Positions 48,801 to 59,629 of a stretch of DNA of 64,000 bases are shown piece after piece; within the stretch, counting starts at the first letter, position 1; every line of letters begins with the position of its first letter. Origin of the DNA: Zeus faber (lineage: Eukaryota; Chordata; Actinopteri; Zeiformes; Zeidae); the NCBI GenBank assembly GCA_960531495.1, contig OY482851.1:16456321-16520320 (forward strand), in the 5' to 3' direction. A model generated the notes under the pieces. That model was not told the origin of the DNA. It ran no database searches and was given only the letters and a program-made list of their open reading frames with translations. The translations under genes were made by a program, and so were the position numbers.

Positions 48801-49225
48801 TGAATGTATGACTATGAAACCAAATGTCATATCTCGTCCAAATGCAAAACACCACAAAGGGAAAGGGTCACGGTGCAGAACACTGCAGTGGTCCCAAACA
48901 GGACCACAAGCTCACCCACGCCCCCGACGCAGAGGGCTCCATGGAGACAGGCTCATTGATGAACCTCGGGTCACCTTCGGCGGGAATGTCAGGGCACCGG
49001 AGGGTGGAGGGAAAAAAAAAGAAGTCGGAGACAAAAACAATGAGAGATATGAATGCGTACCGTCCTGATGGAGCACCGTCAACTCCCTTCGCAGCCTCTG
49101 CGAGGTTCAATCAACGCGCCCCGAACTGAAGGCGTGTCACGTCGGATCATAATAAACACACGACGTCTCTTACCGGGACGCGGGCAGAACGCGAAGACCG
49201 CCAGGAAAAGGCCAAATGTCGCCAT
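45812..49225 (-). CDS. sftpb: Surfactant protein B / prosaposin-like saposin precursor
   Basis: Saposin-type domains bind or disturb lipid membranes; SP-B organises surfactant films. Exons on minus: 49225-49174, 48974-48916, 48717-48643, 47940-47818, 47682-47545, 47432-47358, 47290-47107, 46999-46863, 46714-46634, and 45958 to about 45851 or, without splicing, to the stop at 45812. About 345 residues. Signal peptide MATFGLFLAVFAF. Saposin-B domain 1 spans CSDC to KPGEACMVLGLC. Domain 2 spans QCTLC to LLHLC and has an N-glycosylation site NRT. Domain 3 spans CDSC to SASLC. A C-terminal saposin-A motif CTRGPNYWCRDMGTAQKCG follows; a strong GTAAGT follows KCG, so one more tiny exon may exist, but I could not fix it. 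The tail-to-tail position with usp39 equals human SFTPB. The domain content and glycosylation are more prosaposin-like, so the symbol is by synteny. Confidence 0.82.
48262..48362 (-). pseudogene. Decayed duplicate of saposin exon 3
   Basis: The minus strand encodes TSDICSDCSRIIEMFTDVIS plus SKDTQ, 20 of 25 residues identical to real exon 3 at 48717-48643. It has no acceptor AG in frame before it, and the donor GTAAGA is replaced by CCGCGA. The following intron bases 'acggctgttttatgctgcaa' are also duplicated. It lies inside intron 3. Confidence 0.8.
48363..48604 (-). repeat. Intron block duplicated at 50.5 kb, copy 1
   Basis: About 240 bases shared with 50533-50780 at roughly 80 percent by eye (e.g. 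'gcagccactttaaa', 'gtggccaga', 'gaaacagtgact'). It separates real exon 3 from its decayed copy. Confidence 0.75.
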
Positions 49226-49499
49226 CGATCACGACGATCACCTCTGGATGCTCTCGTGGGGGTTTATTCTAAGGAAGCTGCGCCTTCGTGCGGACCGGAA
49301 GCGCGGCTTGCCGCGTCCAATCGGAGCGCGAGATGGAGAGCGCGAGCGCGCGTCGTGTGCCGCTTCCCGATCGAAAACCGTGATGTTGCCTCTTCGGTGA
49401 TCTTTTGGTTTTTGGGCCTTTTTCCTTGCAACGCGGCGTCATCTTGATAGCATTCATTTGCAAAACAATGTTCGCGTCAAAAATCTGCGGAAGTTCACT

Positions 49500-49588
49500 A
49501 AACCAGGTTCCCAAACCCGGGTCCGCGGCCCCCTAGGTGGCCTTGAAAATGACAGCGGGTCCGCAGCAAGATTATAATGATGATGGAG

Positions 49589-49624
<36 letters not shown>

Positions 49625-50170
49625 GTTTTATTAAGAATAATAAGAATAATAATCCATAATCTCAATGGCTTATGGCTGGTATATTTGTGTGAGTGCATGA
49701 GCGATAAATATCCAGCTGGTTTTTCAACTGACGCGCTCGCTGTTACCTGACGCATACTGTTTCGGATCCGACGAAACAACATTAGTGACGCTCGCATACA
49801 AAGTTGTTGCCACGTCATTGATCTTCCCGTGTTTCTGGTCCCCGCCCTGCACGCAATCAGCAGGAGGTGTAGTCGCGGTTTAAAACGTGGCCCACGCCTT
49901 CGTCGAGCAGTTTTTGGAGGTTGTTTTGAATGTTGATCTTGAACGATGAGGTTGACCGTATATTGGTTCTTGGTAAGATTGGTTCGCCATTGCTTCTCAA
50001 CTTTGTTTTTGTCTTTTGACACCGCGTGTTCATCTTTATAACGTTAAAAATGTATGATTGCTATTAGGCCTAAAGTCTGTTGAGGTTCACGAAAACTTGG
50101 GTCCCCAAACTGCGGTTGGCGGCCCCCTAGGGAGCCGTGAATTGATGGCAGGGGGTCTGCAGCAAAGTCA
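49500..50170. repeat. Pair of related repeat ends
   Basis: 49502-49570 and 50098-50165 share 'cccaaac..ggt', 'gcggccccctagg' and 'gtcYgcagcaa'. The segments at 49909 and 50449 share 'gtttttggaggttgttt'. The first block resembles the hAT-like end at 3213. An (ATT)n tract lies at 49592-49625. Confidence 0.5.
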
Positions 50171-50532
50171 TCATTTTAATGACCCCTTTTCTCTTTGTTG
50201 GGGAGTGAAAAGTTTGGAGCGCCTGTATTAAACAACCTCTCACTACTAGCCACAAACATATAACCGGTTTGGAAGGTCCCATTCTGCTTAGGGTGATTAT
50301 AGTGATGAAGTGATACAGATTCTCATTATGTGATATTGTTGTTGGCTCCCATCAAACACTGCATACTTTTTGCATACATGCGGTCTACATTGAGAAACTC
50401 CAACATTAAACAGGTGGTGTTGTCACAATTTTCATGGCCTTTGTTTAGCTGTTTTTGGAGGTTGTTTGGAATGATGCTGATTGTGTCGGGGATAGTACTA
50501 ATATTAATTATATTATTAAGTAACCAGTATAG

Positions 50533-50780
50533 CAGTGTCGTGCAGCCACTTTAAAAATGTAAAATAAATTCAACATACTCATTTCCATTATTTACCTGCT
50601 ACTCTAAAGCTGATAGCCTTTTTGGATTTTCACTTTCCGAACGCTGCATCCGTTGGTGTTTAAACATGACTTCCTTATTTCGATGTAAAACAATTTAGCA
50701 ATGCCGTGCCATGTTTTTCAGCGGTGGCCAGATTCCACCCTTGGCACGAAACAGTGACTGAATGCCATTAGCACTGTTAA
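50533..50780 (-). repeat. Intron block, copy 2, upstream of saposin gene
   Basis: Second copy of the saposin intron 3 block, without exon sequence beside it. Either a dispersed repeat or a segmental copy. Confidence 0.7.
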
Positions 50781-50839
50781 TGCCTGCCTCAGTGCTACCG
50801 GTACAGAACAGGTCACCTCAGTGGCTCACATCCATTCCT

Positions 50840-51310
50840 TACAATTAAACAAACACTGTGGAGCCACTAACCCAACCGATCAGTTTTCGTCTCCTCTGCA
50901 GCCGCTGACGGGTCCTTTGAGCTCTTCCAGCCAAGATGACCGTGAGCACCTCTACTGGTCTGATGTTGGCCCGGCCAGCCAACAATCCCTTGCTTGTGCG
51001 GCTAAATCCGACCAGCTTCCTCTCGAAGGCTTCCTCTATTACATCCTCACACAACAAACAACTAGTGTTAAACCACCCCAAACACATAAGAATTTGGTTG
51101 TGACATCAAGTGGAGGGGCCCTGCACTAGACCAATCCCGTCATAGGTTGCGCTCCAGGAGAAACTCCACCTGCTCTACAAATCTCACCACCTAATCTCGC
51201 TCCTCTCTACACTTTCCCCGATTCACCCGTGGACCTTGCCTGCCCTGCAGCCACATCTCCATGCATTCGCTGCCGCAGACACCCCCCTCCTCCCCTGAGC
51301 CCAACCTCCA
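50840..51310 (-). mobile_element. Possible decayed non-LTR retroelement fragment
   Basis: The minus strand gives EEAFERKL followed by a broken frame containing PVEV and a basic Arg-rich tail, like the C-terminal end of fish LINE ORF2 proteins. Several frame breaks. Weak, by-eye resemblance only. Confidence 0.28.
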
Positions 51311-54300
51311 CGGTCACACACACACACACACACACACTACACTGGACTGGACTGATAGATTGTCACTCAACTTCGCTAATAGCCTAGATATGCGTGCCGC
51401 ATGTGCTCTTTTTTGAGGATGGTCCATAGCCCGTGCATCTCCGACAACAACAATGCATTTAGAGACCATAATTATCATTCCATTACCATTGTTTAAGATA
51501 AGGATGCCACCTCCCATTAGTAGAACTCATCGTTCTAAAAATACACTCGAACTAGCTCTGTAAATACTACCTGGGACCTTGAAATTCTGCAGAGCCATAG
51601 CTCGTTTGCGAGCCAGATCAGGCTCTTCCCTGAAAAAAAAACCTTGGACTTCCTGCTTTCAGTTTGTGTCACGTTAGGGCCGCCACACTGAAGAAGACCC
51701 ATCCCTTCAAGAGTCATCTCACCCCCTGCTGTTTGGTGCGTTCAACCAATAGATGGCACTGAGGCATACTGTCAGGCAGTCTGTACTGCCCAAACATTCA
51801 TGTCATGGCCAGGATTGATGTGTGTCATTTGAGAACAGTTGTGTATTTCAGTTCACAGCTCAAAAGACATGTTCTCGTCCATGATGCTCTTTAAGACGAC
51901 AGATCGGCCTAAATTGCCTGATATCCCTTTTTCAACAATATCTTATATTTTGGCCAATACGTGACATTTGAATTCTTTTCACAATGCGCATAGGTTTGCG
52001 TTTCCCGAATTGCGAAAAATAAAAAGGGCCCTTGGGTGAAACGGGAAATGTTCAATGTTTCGGCACTTCCGTGTTGTTCGCTGCATCTGACGCCTCACTT
52101 GGCAGATACTTTGACATGGCGAACGAATTCCAGAGCGAAGGCAAAAATAAAGTCACGCCAGTTTGTTGTTAACGTGTAGGTTTTTAAAACCAAAATGGAG
52201 AGATTACCGAAACATGATCCACATTTAAAAATCAGCTCCATTTTCTTTATTTAAAAAAATAAATACAAATAAAAGCATAGTAGGTTATAGTGGTGCTTTT
52301 TTGATGTCGGGCCTTGACGGACATTTTATTTTGTTAAATATCCGTCACACTGCTGCTCTTCAGTCTGTAATGTAACACAACCAAAATCGAACGATCAATA
52401 TATTAAAGTTTTACTTCTTAACATATTTTTTTTCCCAGTATAATAAAGGTATAAACTAAAAAAAGTAAAATATCTTCCTCTTCCTCATTTTTCTTTCTTT
52501 TTTTACAGAGTACTGGATTCCCATAAATGAATTATAAGACACGTGGGCTACATATGATTAAAGCTGCTGCTTCCCTTTGCCTGTACGTGCTGTGATATCA
52601 TTGAAATACAGGTTTGATGCTGGTTTGCTGACAGCTTCAGCCTCATTCCTAAGTCTATCAGTAAATTATATCTTTAGTGTTTAGAGGTCTTTAGTGTGTG
52701 TTTTCAGGTGTTTCCCCTTGTCAAAGTGCCCTTTGGGGGTCAATAAAGCATCCCTTCATCAATCCATTTGTCCATCTATCGTTATAAGGCTTTTAACGAT
52801 ATATGAAGAAATCTAGATTTATGATGGATAATTGTCTCAAACATGTATCAAGTATAACTAATGCTATATAAATTGTACTTATTTTTCAGGTTAATTAGAA
52901 CATTGTAAATAATTCAAAATGTTTCTCAAAATGCTAAATCCTAAATGCAGAAACCAAGCCGCAAAAACCAAGAATGTTAATCCAAGTACCTGTAAACATT
53001 CCAGAGAATCCTGCCCACCTCTCCTTCTGCTGAGCGTTGCCGGTCAAGTAATTCCAGATGGATGTTGATGTTGTTGCTTTGAAGCAGCAAACAAAGCACA
53101 TTGACATCGACAAAGACGGGGACAACTTGAAAGCGGAAAGAACATGAACATTTTGGGGCAAATGTTTAATTTCCTGCGTTTGCTTAGACATGATCTAATA
53201 ATGAACACTGATCTGTTCACATCACATTATTAACACATAATGAATAAAGCAGCTGATGTACATGTCAAAAGGCTAAGTTCAAACATGTATTAAGTTAGAA
53301 GTTCGGCTCCGACCAACCATTTTTGTGAATAATAAAAGTGTAATGGGATATAGTTTGGACTGCATATTAAAGTTTGTAAGAAAACAACATTTTTATTTCT
53401 TGCATACTTGATGCGTATCCTCCTTTAATCTTTATCCTTGAAAGAAAACCTATAGAGTGTGAAATGCCACCCCAGGTGACGACAAATCTGATGTCGCTGA
53501 GATTGTGCGGAAGAATCGAACAAGGTCATTACTGTACGTTCAAACGTTTCCTGGAACCAAAGCAGCGTGACAAGCTGACAGGACGAGCTTCATTTCTTGT
53601 CTCCTGCCCGCCGTCTGCCGCGAAATGAAAGCCACAAAAAAATCAGGTTTCAGTACACGCTTGCAAATGCCAAACACATGTATGGAGTATAACTCGTCAA
53701 GGAGCTTGTGGGAGAGCTGATGAATTGAGACCCGGGACCAAATGTTTAGAGGAGGAGTAGCCAATAGAGTTTAGTTTGAAATATAAGATGGGGTAAGATA
53801 AGATAAGATTTATTCATGAACATTCTTCATGAATTTTCATCCCATTTAGGAACTTTATTCATCCTAGTGGTGGGAGAAATTGAGGATAGAGGAGAGGAGA
53901 AAGGAGAGGAGAAATTCATGAGTTGTGGATGTGCGCCCATTAAGGTGAAGATGATCGTCATCAGGACCTCATTTTAAGACTTTTAACTTTTTACAGCGTT
54001 TTCTTTCATTTTGCATATAGGCCATTGTTTTTTTTCATAAATGACAAATAATGTATTTTGTGTTAATTACCTTTTGTAGTATTGGAGTTATTTCACAACT
54101 ACAAGCTATTCAGTCATTTTTTAACAGTCGAAATGTGGCTGCCAACAGCAGTTAGATATCTGGTTGAACATCTTGGCTGTTTGGAAGTTTTTTATTTTCA
54201 CGCAAAAGAGTTCTGAAATAGTTTTAAGCTTCTAACTAGTCATGGACTAGTTTGGGACTAGTTTTTTTGGGACTGGTTTTGCAGTCAAGGGCACAAGTGT

Positions 54301-55700
54301 GTCCCCTCAATCAGGTGGCTCACAGTCAAACATGAAACAATGTTTGGGCTGCGGTAGGAATCCCAGCTGGTTTTCTTACACTTACAAAGTCTGCGTAATA
54401 CGTGCATTTATTTTTATAATGATTGATCTTAACACATTTATGGTAGCCATGTACAGGCAAGCATTTATATGCTCTGTATACTAAGATGTTCACTTAATTA
54501 GTATTGTAATTTATAAACGAAAATGGTGTAATTTGCATCCTTATAACCATTTGCATCATCAAAGACTCCACCCACCCCCACTTTGCCCCCCATTAAACAC
54601 ACACACACACACATGCACACACGCACGCACACACACACACACACACACACGCGCACATACAGACACATGCACATGCAGATACATATACATATACACTCAC
54701 ACACACTGCACACTCACAGACATTTACCCACTCTCTGCATATAGATTTTGCACAGATATTTCATCGCCTGATACTGTATATTGTGTATTGTACATAGTGT
54801 TCTTCGGATACTTAAAATTTTCTTCATCTCTCCTGATACCTTATTAATTTATATTTGTCTTGTATTTTAAACGCTATTCAGACTGGAAGCCAAAGGAAGA
54901 ATTTCATTGTGCAGGGAGACTTGTTTTTTTAACTGTACATATGACAATAAACAATTTGACTTTGACTTGGTTGTAGAGGATTAAAGGTTCCTGTTCCCTG
55001 GGTCTACATGTTGCTGATTTTTAATGCATTTATCACATTTTAGGACTGTGGTTGTAGCACCACCATCAGGGCAATCTGCTTCGTACTGCAGTAAAAACAA
55101 TCTGTGGACTGGACTAAACTGACCTGCAAAATTAGAAGCATTTTCAAGCAAGTTGAAGAAGAAAGAGGGGGGAGGAGGATGAGGAGGAGAAGAAGAAGAA
55201 GAAGAAGAAGAAGAAGAAGAAGAAGAAGAAGAAGAAGAAAATGAAAAAGAAATAGGCTGCCAATACAGGCAGGGCCTCCTAATTAGAGAATGCTGCTCTC
55301 CTACATTATTTCAAATCTCAAGTTGCCTGTCCACTTTACTTTAAACAGCAGGTTCTGAAAGACGACAAGGCGTGAACGTGTTTGCATTTGGATGCGCATA
55401 ACGATGGGAAATATATTTCTTGATGTTTTTTCTGTCGTATCTCACTGAGACAAAGATTAAACGGGTACTGCATTATATCATATTGTCGTGTGTGTTTTAT
55501 TGTTTCATTTCTCAATCAGGAAACGTTGTGGTCCGTAGCATATGATTTGTTTTCCTGGCAGAGGAAGGAAACTTACTAATCACTTTTGTCCACATATCAG
55601 CATCAATAATTTTATTGACGTAAGACTTGAGACTTGGCATTGGCGTTTTACAAATTTGGTATTCATTCATTTGCAACACAACATTTCGCTCACGTGTTTT
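51311..55700. other. Intergenic, repeat-rich, no gene seen
   Basis: Open frames are short and unsupported. A LINE-like tail 'tgccctttgggggtcaataa' followed by a degenerate ATC repeat lies at 52724-52790. Another 3' tail, 'aatttcattgtgcagggaga' then 'gacaataaacaatttgactt', lies at 54898-54970. Microsatellites are (CA)n at 51316-51337 and 54597-54700, and (AAG)n at 55183-55240. Confidence 0.5.
55183..55240 (+). repeat. (AAG)n microsatellite
   Basis: About 19 AAG units following a GAG/GGA-rich stretch. Confidence 0.93.
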
Positions 55701-55709
55701 TGTGCACGG

Positions 55710-56480
55710 TCACAGTGGACAGGTGCTGGGGTCACTGGCGCTGGGGAACAGCCTGATGGCCGCTGGCACAGAGGAACGCCTGAGACGTTTCAGTCGTGCG
55801 CCGCGGAGGGATGAGCGTGACGCCGAAGTCGCTCCTCGTGAGCTTTGAGGTGAGAGGGGTTTTCTCCTGGGTGGTTTTTGATATCTGCCCGCTACCCCTG
55901 ACCCGACAACGGAGCTGGCCTTCCTGGCGGCCCCTCGCCGGCTTGTCGAGCCTGTTTGCCATCGCCATCGACGGACCTGAGCCTCCCCAGGGCAGGAGGA
56001 CAGCCAGCTCTGTCCTTTCCTGTGGAGGGCCCCGACGTGGGTCTAGATCAGTGCATTGTTTATCTGCACACCCAGGAACCGGGCCCCGCTGGCACTCCTG
56101 CACTGTTGGAAGCCCCCCCCCCCCCCAAGATTAAAAAATGCTTTATTAATCCCGATGCGGAAACTCAGTGTTGCCCCACCGTCTGGGAAGCTCTCCGCGA
56201 GGCCTCCATGCTCCCTCCACTTGTCAGATGACTCATGCAGGTGGAGCGTTGTGGAGTTTGAAGCAGATGTCAGAGGCGTAGAGGGGGAAGATAACCAGGC
56301 TTTTCCCCGGGCTGCGTTGTGGTATGTTGCTCATCAACACACCCGACCGGCCGCCCCGCTGATGGACTTACGGCAGCTTGTCACGTCCATGTGTTTGGAC
56401 CTCGGCAACCGGTTCAGTAGCTTGGGGAATGATATACCCGGATTAAGTGGAAGGGTTAGGTCCACTGAAGACTTTGTTCA
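55710..56480. mobile_element. Probable LINE-derived remnant
   Basis: GC-rich island in A/T-rich surroundings. It contains 'aacagcctgatggccgctgg', 'cagaggaacgcctgagacg' and 'ctgcacacccaggaacc', phrases typical of a widespread fish LINE 3' region. Frames on both strands are broken, so I do not call a gene. Confidence 0.45.
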
Positions 56481-57620
56481 GCCCTCTGTTATTATGTTTA
56501 ATTAAGGATCATGATAACTTACACGATGAGTCAATCCGGTAATCTCACATACCTCTTGACGATTCGACGTCGGTTGACATAAACAATATGAATCTCCCTA
56601 TTAGATTTTTAGCGAATGAAAATGGCTCAAATGACTTTGAGTCAGCATTAAGTGTTATAACTAATAAATAAAGATGATTTTATATAAACAACTCCCTACG
56701 CCAGATATCAATATTCATATTGGCTCTGCTCATACTGAAACAAAGTCATGAGCTGATTTTGAAGTGTCCGTTGTATTGAAAGTTTCCGCCAAAATGAAAC
56801 TTGAAACTTGAGTCGTTCTTCCCTCTGGAGGATTTAATCGCTGTTTAATCGCTCATATATTTTTTTTAATGAAACCTGGGATTGTTTTAAAGGAGGTTGC
56901 TTCCGTTGAGACATTCCATCAGACAGAACAGTATCGTTTGACCTCTTCAGATCTTCAGAGACAATGAGACAGAGTCATTTCAACACGTAGTTGTGTCGGG
57001 GGTGGATGTTGTTCTCTTGTCACGAAAAGCACCGCGTTCAAAACACTTTGGTGATTTAGGACCAAGGGAGTGCTTCAAGGGCTCCGCCATGACGTAGCCC
57101 TATATTCTGCTTTGTTTTCAAATTAAACATGCTCAAAGGCCTCCGTAGATCAAGAAATGCCCGAGAGAATACAGAACATAGGCTGTACACAAAAACCCGG
57201 CCAGAGGGGACGAAGCGGCTCTAACGCGGTAACTGGATATCGCTTTACACCTTGACATTAGCAACCCGATGATCTAAGGATTTGGAGGAATACGTGTCAA
57301 TGATACTGGCAAACGATTGAGCACTTTACAAAGTAACGGTAAACTTGGTGTTTTTGCCTTAAAAATGATTAAAAAAAAAAAGCATTGACAATAAAGGTAA
57401 ATTAATATAGACGTCATGCCCCAACCCTTGCCCCTATACGGAGGTTATACGAGTCAGTGCACATCTAATATAGTCAATATTTTCTAATACCAAGAAAATA
57501 TGGTTTAGAGTGAGAGCTAGGAATGTTATCCACAATGTATGGATCAGCATTTTCGCACAACAGGCCAGGGGTTTCCAAACTTTGTAGGACTCCTTGCCAG
57601 AAGACGCTCTGCTCAGACCC
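56481..57620. other. Intergenic, nothing recognised
   Basis: A/T-rich sequence without splice-supported frames. 'ggggtttccaaactttgtag' near 57570 resembles a hAT-like repeat end. Confidence 0.5.
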
Positions 57621-57669
57621 CCCACCCACGCACGCACACGCACGCACGCACGCACACACACACACACAC

Positions 57670-57705
<36 letters not shown>
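57621..57705 (+). repeat. (CA)n / (CGCA)n microsatellite
   Basis: CACGCACG units passing into pure CA. Confidence 0.95.
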
Positions 57706-57911
57706 CACTACCCCTCAAAAAGAAAACAAAAAACGTACATTATTATATGCATTTTTTGGCGCATGCTACGTCATGCATTCGTGCATTCTTGCATTTTAGG
57801 GTTCTGGGAATGTGGTCGTTTGAGTGAATGGTAAGGAACAAGGAAAGAGAACATAATTTCAAGTAGAAAAATGTTCTCTGAAACGTCACCTTTGGGAGTT
57901 TCCTTTGAAGC

Positions 57912-57919
57912 TATATAAG
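57912..57919 (+). promoter_or_regulatory. mpx: TATA box of the peroxidase gene
   Basis: TATATAAG, followed about 30 bases later by a purine-rich start region and a short non-coding exon ending CTGAAG|GTACAG at 57976. The splice to TTTCAG at 58451-58456 places the ATG two bases into the next exon. A TATA-driven promoter fits a tissue-restricted gene. Confidence 0.72.
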
Positions 57920-58264
57920 TGCTGCACCTGCAGGACGGGAGGAGGCACCATTTAGAAACACACCAGGAGGCTGAAGGTACAGTTTTTATTCTTTCCATTT
58001 ACACTCACATCACAGCTTTTATTCTTCTGTCGGAGAGCCGCCACAGTTGTGAGATACCTAAGTCAGAATTATGAGATGCTCAGTCAATATTTTGACTGAA
58101 CAAAATTATGCTCTTGACCTTATTATGACTTAAGAATCTCAAATTGTGTGATACTTAAGTCGTAATTATGAGAAACTGAGATGAGATAATGATGACTTAC
58201 TGTGATCCATTTTCCCAATTCATTGTATGACCAGCTCCTAATGGCAGCTCCGAATTTTTATAAT

Positions 58265-58324
<60 letters not shown>

Positions 58325-58397
58325 AAGATACATATATAGATAGATAGACAGACAGGCAGACACACACACACACACACACACCCACACACACACACAC
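58265..58397 (+). repeat. (GATA)n and (CA)n microsatellites
   Basis: Fifteen or so TAGA units at 58265-58323, then GACA variants and (CA)n to 58397, in the 5' UTR intron of the peroxidase gene. Confidence 0.93.
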
Positions 58398-58458
58398 ATA
58401 TGTATATATATATATAAACCATTAATCAATTCAAACGGATACATTCATTATTTCAGAG

Positions 58459-59575
58459 ATGCGCGCTGTGCTGTGTTTGGCTGTGGCTCTGTCGGCGTGT
58501 TGGCAGACACATGGCGGTATGTGCTTTCTACTTTCATTCCTAAATTATATTTGAATTGAATTGGATTGAAGTTCAGGGTGATTGAAAATCCACCGGAAAC
58601 TACACAAATTAGATTTCATAAAACCTTTTTATTATATCAAAAAACGATTTAAGATTTCTTAACTATTAACTGAGAACATGTCGTGTGGTCATTACTTTCC
58701 TTTATAAATAAACGAAATAATAATAACAATAATAATAAAAATAAAAATAAAAATAAATAATAATAATAATAATAATAATAATGATAATAATGATAAAGAC
58801 AATGCTAATGATAATCATAATAATAATAAATAGCACAAACAACTGAACCTATGAGACAAACTATGAAACGCTAATGAAAGCAAATTACTTTTACCATCAG
58901 ATCCGCCTTCAAGCAGATTTCGTGCCATCGAAAATGCGGTCAACAGAGCGAAGATCCAGGTGGACAGAGACTACGAATACTCCAGGGAAAAGTGCGTGAG
59001 AAAAACCTTTTCACCATATTTCATTTCAAGTAAAAAACAAAACAAATAAATAAAACCACAACACAACAGCAAACAAACTCAAATAATAACATGATTGACA
59101 GAAAACTCCCAGAAGAAAATCTTTATTTATTATGCATCGTTATGCATTTATTATGCATTTTCTCACACCAGTCTAACGATGAAGACAAATAAACTTTTTT
59201 TTTTTTTAACTGCCGATTTATTAATGTACCTTTCCCACTTGTTTCTTGTCTTATTTACTGTAGGATCTTTATTTGACTAAATATGAAACTAAATAGACTC
59301 TTACACGTTTGACCCAGGAGCCTGGACCGTGTGCGGAGGCAGGAGGCCGGGCCCGCCGATATCCTGCGGCTCCTGAAGCAGCCCTCCGGTGTCGCCCGCC
59401 TGTCGGTGCGCTCCGCGGATTACACGGTGATCGCCGTGGAGCTGCTCCGGAAGAACAACCGGCTGACCAAGCGCTCGATCAACGCGACAGGTCGTTCGCC
59501 TTTCAGTATCAACTGTCCTGAATGGGATTGAAAGTGTGAGTTTCAGTTGACAACTTGATGGTCCTTGCTGACTTA

Positions 59576-59629
<54 letters not shown>

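Noticed and set aside
49498..50022. 174-residue minus-strand open frame
   Set aside because: Contains an (ATT)n-derived Ile run and repeat-element sequence; no start context or domain.
56056..56505. 149-residue frame at 56 kb
   Set aside because: Overlaps a probable LINE remnant and starts in a poly-C stretch; no splice support.
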